Assembly: GCF_963678635.1 (NCBI RefSeq)
Contig: NC_087067.1
Span: 8,355,716-8,419,715 of the forward strand
Length of the DNA stretch: 64,000 nt
Reading direction: 5' to 3'
Origin: Symsagittifera roscoffensis
Taxonomy: Eukaryota > Xenacoelomorpha > Acoela > Convolutidae
The notes below the pieces were generated by a model. The model was not told where the DNA came from. It saw only the letters and a list, made by a program, of their open reading frames with translations, and made no database searches. How positions within the stretch are numbered: position 1 is the first letter of the stretch; each line of letters begins with the position of its first letter. Below are positions 33,509-44,300 of this stretch, piece by piece. Both the position numbers and the translations under genes were made by a program.

Positions 33509-36500
33509 TGGGACAGTGCCAAAGAAGTCTTAGGACAGAGCAGTCTTAGGACAGAGCAGTCTTGGGACAGTGGTCTTGGGACAGTGGTCTTGGGACAGGG
33601 TCTTGGGACACTAGTCTTGGGACAGGGTCTTGGGACAGGGTCTTGGGACACTAGTCTTGGGACACTAGTCTTGGGACACTAGTCTTGGGACACTAGTCTT
33701 GGGACACTAGTCTTGGGACACTAGTCTTGGGACACTAGTCTTGGGACACTAGTCTTGGGACACTAGTCTTGGGACACTAGTCTTGGGACACTAGTCTTGG
33801 GACACTAGTCTTGGGACACTAGTCTTGGGACACTAGTCTTGGGACACTAGTCTTGGGACACTAGTCTTGGGACACTAGTCTTGGGACACTAGTCTTGGGA
33901 CACTAGTCTTGGGACACTAGTCTTGGGACACTAGTCTTGGGACACTAGTCTTGGGACACTAGTCTTGGGACACTAGTCTTGGGACACTAGTCTTGGGACA
34001 CTAGTCTTGGGACACTAGTCTTGGGACACTAGTCTTGGGACACTAGTCTTGGGACACTAGTCTTGGGACACTAGTCTTGGGACACTAGTCTTGGGACACT
34101 AGTCTTGGGACACTAGTCTTGGGACACTAGTCTTGGGACACTAGTCTTGGGACACTAGTCTTGGGACACTAGTCTTGGGACACTAGTCTTGGGACACTAG
34201 TCTTGGGACACTAGTCTTGGGACACTAGTCTTGGGACACTAGTCTTGGGACACTAGTCTTGGGACACTAGTCTTGGGACACTAGTCTTGGGACACTAGTC
34301 TTGGGACACTAGTCTTGGGACACTAGTCTTGGGACACTAGTCTTGGGACACTAGTCTTGGGACACTAGTCTTGGGACACTAGTCTTGGGACACTAGTCTT
34401 GGGACACTAGTCTTGGGACACTAGTCTTGGGACACTAGTCTTGGGACACTAGTCTTGGGACACTAGTCTTGGGACACTAGTCTTGGGACACTAGTCTTGG
34501 GACACTAGTCTTGGGACACTAGTCTTGGGACACTAGTCTTGGGACACTAGTCTTGGGACACTAGTCTTGGGACACTAGTCTTGGGACACTAGTCTTGGGA
34601 CACTAGTCTTGGGACACTAGTCTTGGGACACTAGTCTTGGGACACTAGTCTTGGGACACTAGTCTTGGGACACTAGTCTTGGGACACTAGTCTTGGGACA
34701 CTAGTCTTGGGACACTAGTCTTGGGACACTAGTCTTGGGACACTAGTCTTGGGACACTAGTCTTGGGACACTAGTCTTGGGACACTAGTCTTGGGACACT
34801 AGTCTTGGGACACTAGTCTTGGGACACTAGTCTTGGGACACTAGTCTTGGGACACTAGTCTTGGGACACTAGTCTTGGGACACTAGTCTTGGGACACTAG
34901 TCTTGGGACACTAGTCTTGGGACACTAGTCTTGGGACACTAGTCTTGGGACACTAGTCTTGGGACACTAGTCTTGGGACACTAGTCTTGGGACACTAGTC
35001 TTGGGACACTAGTCTTGGGACACTAGTCTTGGGACACTAGTCTTGGGACACTAGTCTTGGGACACTAGTCTTGGGACACTAGTCTTGGGACACTAGTCTT
35101 GGGACACTAGTCTTGGGACACTAGTCTTGGGACACTAGTCTTGGGACACTAGTCTTGGGACACTAGTCTTGGGACACTAGTCTTGGGACACTAGTCTTGG
35201 GACACTAGTCTTGGGACACTAGTCTTGGGACACTAGTCTTGGGACACTAGTCTTGGGACACTAGTCTTGGGACACTAGTCTTGGGACACTAGTCTTGGGA
35301 CACTAGTCTTGGGACACTAGTCTTGGGACACTAGTCTTGGGACACTAGTCTTGGGACACTAGTCTTGGGACACTAGTCTTGGGACACTAGTCTTGGGACA
35401 CTAGTCTTGGGACACTAGTCTTGGGACACTAGTCTTGGGACACTAGTCTTGGGACACTAGTCTTGGGACACTAGTCTTGGGACACTAGTCTTGGGACACT
35501 AGTCTTGGGACACTAGTCTTGGGACACTAGTCTTGGGACACTAGTCTTGGGACACTAGTCTTGGGACACTAGTCTTGGGACACTAGTCTTGGGACACTAG
35601 TCTTGGGACACTAGTCTTGGGACACTAGTCTTGGGACACTAGTCTTGGGACACTAGTCTTGGGACACTAGTCTTGGGACACTAGTCTTGGGACACTAGTC
35701 TTGGGACACTAGTCTTGGGACACTAGTCTTGGGACACTAGTCTTGGGACACTAGTCTTGGGACACTAGTCTTGGGACACTAGTCTTGGGACACTAGTCTT
35801 GGGACACTAGTCTTGGGACACTAGTCTTGGGACACTAGTCTTGGGACACTAGTCTTGGGACACTAGTCTTGGGACACTAGTCTTGGGACACTAGTCTTGG
35901 GACACTAGTCTTGGGACACTAGTCTTGGGACACTAGTCTTGGGACACTAGTCTTGGGACACTAGTCTTGGGACACTAGTCTTGGGACACTAGTCTTGGGA
36001 CACTAGTCTTGGGACACTAGTCTTGGGACACTAGTCTTGGGACACTAGTCTTGGGACACTAGTCTTGGGACACTAGTCTTGGGACACTAGTCTTGGGACA
36101 CTAGTCTTGGGACACTAGTCTTGGGACACTAGTCTTGGGACACTAGTCTTGGGACACTAGTCTTGGGACACTAGTCTTGGGACACTAGTCTTGGGACACT
36201 AGTCTTGGGACACTAGTCTTGGGACACTAGTCTTGGGACACTAGTCTTGGGACACTAGTCTTGGGACACTAGTCTTGGGACACTAGTCTTGGGACACTAG
36301 TCTTGGGACACTAGTCTTGGGACACTAGTCTTGGGACACTAGTCTTGGGACACTAGTCTTGGGACACTAGTCTTGGGACACTAGTCTTGGGACACTAGTC
36401 TTGGGACACTAGTCTTGGGACACTAGTCTTGGGACAGTAGTCTTGGGACACTAGTCTTGGGACAGTAGTCTTGGGACACTAGCCTCGGGACAGTAGTCTT

Positions 36501-36530
36501 GGACAAGAGTCTTGGGACACTGCCGGAAAG
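33509..36530 (+). repeat. 14-bp tandem array, about 200 near-perfect copies
   Basis: The unit is GTCTTGGGACACTA. The central block from about 33641 to 36436 looks perfectly regular by eye, giving about 200 copies. Both edges carry variants (GTCTTGGGACAGTG, GTCTTAGGACAGAGCA, GCCTCGGGACAGTA), and isolated GTCTTGGGACAG copies continue to about 36625. The 14-base period is not a multiple of three and the unit contains CTAG, so every frame on both strands meets a TAG within 42 bases; it cannot encode protein. Such homogeneity implies recent expansion or strong homogenisation. The true copy number could differ if the assembly compressed or expanded it. Confidence 0.97.
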
Positions 36531-36824
36531 TACTGGGACGGTACCGAACAAGTCTTGGGACAGGAGAAAGAAGCCTGCGACGGCACAAAGAAGAGTAGGG
36601 ACGGCAATTGGAAGTCTTGGGACAGTATAAAAATTGAAGTAAAATTACAAGAAGTGTTTTAAGACAGAATTAAGATAGAACAAGACTAATTGGAACCAGG
36701 TACGGTTGAGACCACAAATAAGGAAAGTTTCTCGAAAAGTTAATAAAGAGAACTGAAACAAGGTTTTCACCACGTTGTATATTTTTTTTAAGAAATATTT
36801 TTTTTCTCGAAAGATTTTATTCTT

Positions 36825-36826
36825 AG
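36825..36826 (+). promoter_or_regulatory. Candidate splice acceptor before ORF1
   Basis: GATTTTATTCTTAG is a good pyrimidine-rich acceptor ending at 36826, about 55 bases before the Gag start codon. Use with the LTR donor would remove the whole tandem array. Confidence 0.35.
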
Positions 36827-36881
36827 AATAGGATTGTGTATATAGTAAAATTGTAAATAAGAGCAATTGTAAATAGGAATA

Positions 36882-39800
36882 ATGAGGCGGAGCAGGGTAC
36901 CGGTAGCTGAAAAAAGATCTACCGAAGCAAAGACAAAGTATAATTCGTCGCTACGCAAAACAACATCAATGGGTCCGAAGATAACAAAGAAGAGCATTTC
37001 AGTTAATATGGTCAGCACAAGGAGTACAACGGAGAGAGCAAGAGAGGGCACGGAAGGAGAACGAGTAGAACCTACAATCGAAATCAACCTAGAGACACCA
37101 GACCAGAGCGTAGATGAACTGGAGAAGAAGACGACGGAGTCAACTCCAATGCCCAATGCAGAAGAACCAAACCAGAAACCCATAGAGTTCTCACCAATAG
37201 ACGATGTGGAAGATGCAATAGGCAACACCGAAGAAACGGTGAAAGAAGACTCTCAAGTAAAAAAGACATCTTTTACAGAAAGGTTGGCGATGATGGTCGG
37301 AATAAAAACGAAAGAGAACGTGACTGAAGAACCAAAAGCTGAAAGAGCACGAACATTTGGGACAGTGAGCACGAAGACGACAGAAGCCAATCCGAGAGAG
37401 GAACAAACTAAAGCAGAAGCAACGGCCGAAGAAAGATCAACGGCTGACCATGAAGAGGCTACTCTTGAGCTAGGTGACTTGATGGCAAAACTGAATCAGA
37501 TCGACAAAAAGCTGAAGCACAGCGAAGAGGACAGAGAAGTGATAAGAAAAGAATTAAGATACAACAAACACGAGTATCTGGATAGTTATTTTAACCTGGC
37601 TAAGGCAACAGACGAGAGACTCAAGGAGATGACAGATAAGGTAGAAGCCACCAATAAAGAACAAGAAGGGAACATCAAAAAAGATTTGCAACAGTTGAAA
37701 AACCGATATGATGATGTCAACAGCCAAATAGGTAGCCTGGAAAAGAGGCTGGACACAATGAGCAAGAATCAGGCCGAAAGTTCAGGTGCAATACAGACGA
37801 AATTGGATGCAATCTTGAGAAATTCTACCTCACAAGAAAGACCGGCAGCGGATCGCACGCAAGGCACCAGAGTTGACTTTGTGGAACCACAAAGGGGCAA
37901 ACGGCAATCGACACCGTTGCCCTTAACCCGGGATACGGTGAGCATAGCACCAACGGCTGATAGAACAATCATGAAAAGTGGGAATTCAAACACAACGAGT
38001 GGGCCGGGGGACTCAACAGCTAGCAGCAACGCAGGTCCGGATGCCATGACGTGGGCAAGCACTTGGGAGATGATGAACAGGACTCTAGAGGCCTTCGCCA
38101 CGAGGAACACTAACTCGAGCGATAGGAGAGACGGAAAATCAAGGAAAACTTTCAAGAAGCCAAAAGAATTCAAAGACGACTCAGATGGATGCATTGACAC
38201 GTGGGTGGAAGTGATGAGATTACATCTAGAACAAGATAACTTAAATGATGAAAAGCAAGCATGCACAGCCATACTCAGTAACCTGGAAGGCACGGCATTG
38301 AAATGCGTGGTTGCAAAGAAAGAAGAAGAACGCGATACCGCGGACAAGATCTTCGAGATATTGCTGAATCGATTCGGGTCAGGCATGAAGGGTCACCAAG
38401 CGATGATGCGATTTGAAAAGAGAAGGCAGAGGGACGACGAGTCAATAGATCGGTTCCTAGATGATCTCGAGAGCTTGAGAAGAAGGAGTGACCCAGAGGA
38501 GTCGACAAACAGAAGAAACTTTAGCATTGCCTCGAAGTTCATTGATGGGGTGAAAAGTGACGACTTAAGGACAATGTTAGCAACATACTACACATTGTCG
38601 AAAGACAGCGCACCAACCCCAGAAGAAATGAGACAGAAATCAAGGGAATACATGCTGATGAAACCCAAGAAATACTCATATACAGAAAACAGGAACACGC
38701 AGGGGGGAAGTCAACCCCAGAGGTCGTCATGGTACAAGCCTAGAGATGACATGGACAAGCGCAGATCATGCGCGAACTGCGGGTCGGCGGATCACCACGT
38801 GGCTGACTGCACAACATACAAACAAGGCATGAAGAGCCTAGGATACGCACCGGATGAGGAGGACATGAGCCAGATGGAGGAACACGAGTACTATAATGGC
38901 TTAATCATCAAGATAGGCGCCAGATGCTTCTTCTGTAACCAGGAGGGGCACTTCAGAATGGATTGTCCCTTGTTCTGGGAAGTGGTCAAGGACCAAAATC
39001 ACCCCAAACATAAGTTGGCATTAGCGGCGGTACAGAATCAGCGGAATAGGCAAAACGAGTTTGAATCTAGGAACTTAGGGGCACCAAACACCGAATTGCC
39101 GACGAAAACAGTGAAAACTGTAACACATGTTAACGGTGCGATAGAATCCGCGGCCGGGAAATCTCTTGAGATAAATTATGAGAAAGCGGCGACGGAAGCA
39201 ATTGCCAAAGTGAAACAGGATCTGGCAGCGAAAGAAATAGAGCAACGACTAAAGCTGGAGATAGAAAGACAGAATTTTAACGAAGCATTAACCGGATCGA
39301 AACAAATACCAGAGGCTGTACCAGGCTCAACAAAGACCGGGAATTGCAATACTGTGAAAATGGTGACAGGTAAGCCTTTTGGCATATCGAAAATCGGGGC
39401 AAGGATAATGTCGATAATCACAGTGGGCGGCCACGAGGTAACCAGAAACTTGAGCGAGCCGAGCGACCAGACAATAATGCACATTGACGTGTATGCAGAC
39501 TATTTGAGTGGTATAAGCCCACAAACGACTTCTAGAGCACTGAGAGCACTACTCATGAGAGGGGGCAGCAAGTCGGTACGTGTTGATAGCAGATATACTG
39601 AAGCTTATGGTCCACACGAGGTGATGCTAAATATAGATGGGATTAACATCTATACCAAGACGATGATAACATGTGACGAAGACCTAATTGGACAAATCTA
39701 CGTAGGGAAAGAAGAATTGAAAGTGAGATCGATTGGACACTGCGCCATGCTTGAGGAAGATGCAATGCACATCGGGACGGAGGCAGATGTGACAGGGCAC

Positions 39801-41198
39801 GTGCTGGATATAAGTGGCAAAAAGACTCAGTTGCGTGGGTTGCTTGACACGGGAGCAGTCTTGAGCGTTATACCAATCGAAACTTGGGAGAAGATGGGCT
39901 TTGACAAAGGTGACTTGATAGACTCGAGAATACGGCTGTCAGCTGCAAACAAAGGGGCCCTACGGGTGCTGGGCAGGACGCCGATAATAGCCCTCAATTT
40001 GGGGGAACGTAACCTGTGGATGAGCTTTATCGTGGTAGAAAACCTAGATGAATCTGACCAATTCATTTTGGGCAGAGACTTCATCAGGAATTTCGACGTA
40101 ACGATTGATCTAAATAACGCAATGTTCAGGATACGGAACCCGGATAGGAGGTACGCAATCAAACCGGTAAATTTAATAATGGCAAATGAAAACAAAGCAC
40201 CGGTATTCTTGAGTAGGAGGGTGAGGCTAAAAGCTAATGAAGCGGCAATCGTAAGTTTGAGGATGAAAAATTACAATGAACTAAGTGACAACAAGCAAGT
40301 GTGCATAGTTCCGAATCCTAATAGTCAAAGTGCTGCTGTTTTAGGAAGATCATTTTCGATAACGAAGATCGGCCTCTGCGTCAGTGTCTTGTTGAATACC
40401 CTTGATATACCGATCACGATACAGAGAGGGAGGAAACTGGGATATGCTTTACCGGTTAAAACTCGATATGAAACAATTGAGAACTCAAAACAAAATGAAG
40501 TTGTTGATTGTCCCAATCACAGGGACAAAATTTGTATCTTGAGACGATTGCAGAAAATAAAAGATTCTTCAGGTCTTATTAAATCACTTAAGTCAGAAAC
40601 GGATGATGGTCTTTCGAGCTGTTCGAACTTTCCAGAGCGACCCACACTAGATGAAATGCAAAATGAAAAACCGGTCCTGCCGGAGATTGAACATTTGAGG
40701 GGCAAACTGAAAGATGAACAGCTCGAAGCCATCAAGGACGTACTAGAGCGGAACGAGGAAGTTTTTTCGAGGCATAAGGCGGATATCGGGTGTTGTAATT
40801 TCGTTGAGCATGAAATAGAACTTGAGGAAAACGCGGTACCACACAGGGAGGGGGCGAGGCGCATGACCCCACACAAATCGGACGCGTGTAGAAAAGAGAT
40901 CGAGACGTTACTAGAGTATGACATGATAGAACCATCCAAGTCACCGTGGGCGTGTGGAGTAGTGATGGCCAAAAAGAAAGGCGACCAGTTGAGGTTTTGT
41001 TGTGACTTTCGATACCTGAACTCCGTCACGGTGAAGGATGCCTATCCCATACCTAGGATTGATGAGAGCCTCTCGAAGTTAGGTGATGCAAAATTTTTTA
41101 CGACTCTTGATTTAGGCTCGGCCTTTTGGCAAGTACCACTAAGGAAGCAGGACAGGGACAAGACAGGGTTTGCCTGCGAGTTGGGTCTGTTTCAATGA
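36882..41198 (+). CDS. ORF1: Gag - protease - N-terminal reverse transcriptase (ends at in-frame stop)
   Basis: The frame has 1,438 codons from ATG. Residues about 1-190 are charged and disordered; 190-300 form a coiled coil; about 410-600 look like a Gag capsid domain. Two zinc knuckles of C-x2-C-x4-H-x4-C type follow, CANCGSADHHVADC near 629 and CFFCNQEGHFRMDC near 683, for RNA packaging. The aspartic protease has LLDTGAVLSVIP with the catalytic Asp near 989 and ILGRDF further on. Reverse transcriptase begins near 1330 (KKKGDQLRFCCDFRYLNS) and includes TTLDLGSAFWQV, whose Asp (about 1410) is the first of the catalytic carboxylates. A TGA then stops the frame at a place where the family continues without interruption, so this is a lesion, not the natural end. 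Gag and Pol are in one frame up to that point. Confidence 0.9.
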   Translation: MRRSRVPVAEKRSTEAKTKYNSSLRKTTSMGPKITKKSISVNMVSTRSTTERAREGTEGERVEPTIEINLETPDQSVDELEKKTTESTPMPNAEEPNQKPIEFSPIDDVEDAIGNTEETVKEDSQVKKTSFTERLAMMVGIKTKENVTEEPKAERARTFGTVSTKTTEANPREEQTKAEATAEERSTADHEEATLELGDLMAKLNQIDKKLKHSEEDREVIRKELRYNKHEYLDSYFNLAKATDERLKEMTDKVEATNKEQEGNIKKDLQQLKNRYDDVNSQIGSLEKRLDTMSKNQAESSGAIQTKLDAILRNSTSQERPAADRTQGTRVDFVEPQRGKRQSTPLPLTRDTVSIAPTADRTIMKSGNSNTTSGPGDSTASSNAGPDAMTWASTWEMMNRTLEAFATRNTNSSDRRDGKSRKTFKKPKEFKDDSDGCIDTWVEVMRLHLEQDNLNDEKQACTAILSNLEGTALKCVVAKKEEERDTADKIFEILLNRFGSGMKGHQAMMRFEKRRQRDDESIDRFLDDLESLRRRSDPEESTNRRNFSIASKFIDGVKSDDLRTMLATYYTLSKDSAPTPEEMRQKSREYMLMKPKKYSYTENRNTQGGSQPQRSSWYKPRDDMDKRRSCANCGSADHHVADCTTYKQGMKSLGYAPDEEDMSQMEEHEYYNGLIIKIGARCFFCNQEGHFRMDCPLFWEVVKDQNHPKHKLALAAVQNQRNRQNEFESRNLGAPNTELPTKTVKTVTHVNGAIESAAGKSLEINYEKAATEAIAKVKQDLAAKEIEQRLKLEIERQNFNEALTGSKQIPEAVPGSTKTGNCNTVKMVTGKPFGISKIGARIMSIITVGGHEVTRNLSEPSDQTIMHIDVYADYLSGISPQTTSRALRALLMRGGSKSVRVDSRYTEAYGPHEVMLNIDGINIYTKTMITCDEDLIGQIYVGKEELKVRSIGHCAMLEEDAMHIGTEADVTGHVLDISGKKTQLRGLLDTGAVLSVIPIETWEKMGFDKGDLIDSRIRLSAANKGALRVLGRTPIIALNLGERNLWMSFIVVENLDESDQFILGRDFIRNFDVTIDLNNAMFRIRNPDRRYAIKPVNLIMANENKAPVFLSRRVRLKANEAAIVSLRMKNYNELSDNKQVCIVPNPNSQSAAVLGRSFSITKIGLCVSVLLNTLDIPITIQRGRKLGYALPVKTRYETIENSKQNEVVDCPNHRDKICILRRLQKIKDSSGLIKSLKSETDDGLSSCSNFPERPTLDEMQNEKPVLPEIEHLRGKLKDEQLEAIKDVLERNEEVFSRHKADIGCCNFVEHEIELEENAVPHREGARRMTPHKSDACRKEIETLLEYDMIEPSKSPWACGVVMAKKKGDQLRFCCDFRYLNSVTVKDAYPIPRIDESLSKLGDAKFFTTLDLGSAFWQVPLRKQDRDKTGFACELGLFQ

Positions 41199-41344
41199 AA
41201 ACGGATGCCGTTTGGACTTTGCAATGCCACAGCCACGTTTCAGCGGTTGATGGCACACGCGCTGATAGGCGTAACGAAGAAGTATGGCAACCTGGTAATG
41301 TGCTAATATGGTAACCTGGTAATGTGCTAACCTGGTAATATGAC
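41196..41344 (+). pseudogene. Broken segment of reverse transcriptase (stop plus 24-bp tandem duplication)
   Basis: After the TGA at 41196-41198 the same frame still reads RT sequence (KRMPFGLCNATATFQRL) for about 35 codons, then meets a TAA at 41304. A 24-base unit starting TATGGCAACCTGG (41283-41306) is repeated at 41307-41330 with one change, and a third partial copy follows. This falls at the place where the catalytic YxDD motif should be. The motif is absent and the frame is shifted, so ORF2 continues in another frame. Both lesions inactivate the enzyme in this copy. Confidence 0.85.
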
Positions 41345-44300
41345 GTGGTAATAGCGACGCCAACACTGGAAGACCACATTGAGAGACTAGACGAAGTGTT
41401 TGCATGCATGAAGAGGTCGGGGCTAAAATGCAAACCATCAAAGTGCGAGATACTCAAGGACTCAATAAAATACTTGGGCAGGATGGTAGACAAGCACGGC
41501 ATCAGACCTGATACGGACGCCGTGGAAGCAGTCCTGACCTGGAAATCACCGAAGACAGAGCACCAGTTGATGAGCTTCCTGGGTTTCGCTAACTATTATA
41601 GAGAGTTCATCAAAGGCTATGCAGACAAGGTATACCCGATGCAACAATTAATGAGACACAAGGGCAAGAAGTTCACGTGGAACAACGCAGCAGAAGAGTC
41701 ATTCCAGAGGATAAAGAAAGAGCTATGTGAGGCACCAGTACTGGGTATGCCGACTGAGAAAGGGATGTACGTGCTGGACACGGATGCGTCGGTAGTCGCG
41801 ATTTCTGGGATTCTCCACCAAGAACAAGAATGGAATGGGAAGACAGTCTTGAGACCAATAGCGTACGGGAGCAAAGTCCTGAGTGACACGGAAATGAAGT
41901 ACGGAGCACCGAAAGCAGAGATGTTCGGGGTGGTTACCTTTGTCGAGAAATACAGGGCATACCTGGGCAGTGAGCCATTCAAGTTGCGAGTCGACAACAG
42001 AGCACTGAGCTGGCTGAAAACGTACTCAATGGACCAAAGTTACATTGGGAGGTGGATAGTTCGCCTAGACGGATACAATATGATAATTGAGCACAGAACG
42101 CGAGATAAACATCAGAATGCCGACAGCTTGAGTAAGAAGACGGAGTTCTATGAGAGACAAGAGCAAAGAGAAGCAGACAGACCTGAAATCAAAGATGGCT
42201 TCTCATTCATGGACAAGGAAACGTACGACAGTCTTCCACTCACGAGATGGCTGGACAAGTCAGGCAAACCGATAGAAGATCATCCTGAATTGCCTAAAGA
42301 ACCTCCAGAGAAGACCATCTTGAGGAAGAGCAAGAGGATTCCGATTGAGATTAAACTCAAGTCGAAGATCGTGAAGGAGACGCTCAAGGCAAAAGGCTGT
42401 GATCTTAACCAGGTGGAAGCAGGAACTGCACAGATAGATGATGACTTAATGAGGTTGCTCGAGAAACTATCAGATGATAAGCCCGTGATCCAGGAGAAGG
42501 GTCAAGAGAAACCGGAATTCACTATACTTCGGAGAAAAGAGACAGTGAACGACACTGACTCATCAAGAGGAAGCGTCACTGACAGCAAAGATGTCGTGCG
42601 GTCACTAGTTGACAAAATCCCCGAAGACATTCTGGAGCAGACCAAGGTTAGGAAAAAGAAAGTGACGTTCAAGGAAGATACTGAACACCTGGGACTAGGT
42701 CAAGAGTCCGGGGAGTGTTCCAGGTTCACGGAAGAAGGAACCGGAGAAGGAAAATTGTCCGGGGAGCGTGAAGGATGGGATGAAGACTCGGATGAGAGCA
42801 GCGAAAACCAAGACAGTCTGTGCATGATATTGGCGGAAGAGAAGACAAGGCACCACGACAGGGAGTTACAGACGGATCCATCTTCAGGAACATACAACAT
42901 GGACATACAGGAGATGCGAGGTGGTGAGGAACTTGAGAAAATTGCGGTCGCAAGGAAACCATTCAGGGAACTATCATGCAACTCAAACATCAGAACGAAT
43001 CTGGTGCCAGAAGATGATATGAAAATCGTGAAAAGGATGATATGCGTGAAACTGAGTAATGACATCCACAACCCTGGTGAGATGAATGGACAGATCATGG
43101 CGCTAAAGGAGCATGTCAAGGCAAGATATAGGCTGTCAGACCTAATAAGAGCCCAGAAGAATGACAAAATGACAAGTAACCTCTCCAAATGGATCCAGTC
43201 GGGGGTCAAGGAGAAGGGGGAACTTGAGGAAGACAGCTACAAGATCTTGAGCCAGTTCTACAAAGAAAAGAAAGACTTACTTTATCACACAGCTAATGGA
43301 GTGGTAGCGTGCAAGAGGAGAGATGAGGAAAAGATATTACACAAACACAACCTCATCATACTACCACAATTGTACCAGACAGAGGTGCTTTTCAGATCAC
43401 ACGACCAGATGGGTCACCAGGGGATAGACAAAGTACAACAAAGGATACTTCACAGATTTGATTGGCCAGGAATGAGAAAAGCTTGCGAGAGATGGGTGAA
43501 TGCCTGCCTGGCATGTCTCCAGGTAAAAGACCCAAGGAAGATGAAATTTCCACTCAAGTCAGTTGAGAGCTCAGAGTTCAATGAAGTGGTGCAGATAGAC
43601 CATCAAAAAATCTGCATGACAGAGTCGGGATACAACCAGATACTGGTTATAATAGATCACTTCACAAAGTTGGCGGAAGCGGTTCCGTGCCAGACAGCCT
43701 CGGCCGAAGAGACATGTGATCATCTGATAACGCATTGGATATCGCGGTATGGTTGTCCAATGACTTTCCAGTCGGACAACGGCAAAGCTTTCGTGGGGGA
43801 CTTGACAAAAGAATTGATGAAGAGATCGCACATTGCTCAAGCACACTCGACGACCTATCATCCGCAGACCAATGGGTTGGTAGAGAGACAAAACAGGACA
43901 CTGGTCAACATGTTAAGGGTGTACTGCTCAAGATACATGACGGACTGGGACAAATACCTGCCACAGGTAGTAGGAGCCTACAACAGTACACAGCACTCAA
44001 CTACGGGCATCAGTCCTTTCATGATGTTGACAGGCAGGGAGAGAGCAATGCCTCTGACATTCTTTTACCCGGAATACGAGGGGAAAAGGACGTCGCCTCA
44101 GGCATACGTGAAAGAAGCGATCAAAAGACAACAGGAGTTGAACGAGCTATGCAGGAGGAACACGGCGCAAGCGCAAATGAGGCAACGTAGGAAATATGAC
44201 GAAAAAATATTAAGAGCAAAGCCATATGAAGTGGGCCAATATGTGTGGGTCTTCCAAAATGTAATACCGCCCAAGGGAACAAAGAAACTACTCAAGAAGT

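Larger units (their letters stand above)
33347..36881 (+). other. Long untranslated leader of the giant Gypsy element
   Basis: The leader lies between the 5' LTR and the Gag start codon, about 3.5 kb. It begins CCTCAAATCGCACGG, which shows no match to the usual TGG start of a tRNA primer-binding site. It consists largely of a 14-bp tandem array, followed by about 350 bases of unique sequence with a TATAAAAA at 36626 and a good acceptor-like site at 36825. Confidence 0.8.

Noticed and set aside
33509-36530. CRISPR-like array
   Set aside because: The repeats are contiguous 14-mers with no spacers, and the window is eukaryotic and inside an LTR element.
41283-41342. Short intron in reverse transcriptase instead of a lesion
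   Set aside because: GT and a TGCTAAC branch-like string are present, but the segment is clearly a tandem duplication and removing it by any GT-AG pair does not leave the active-site motif.
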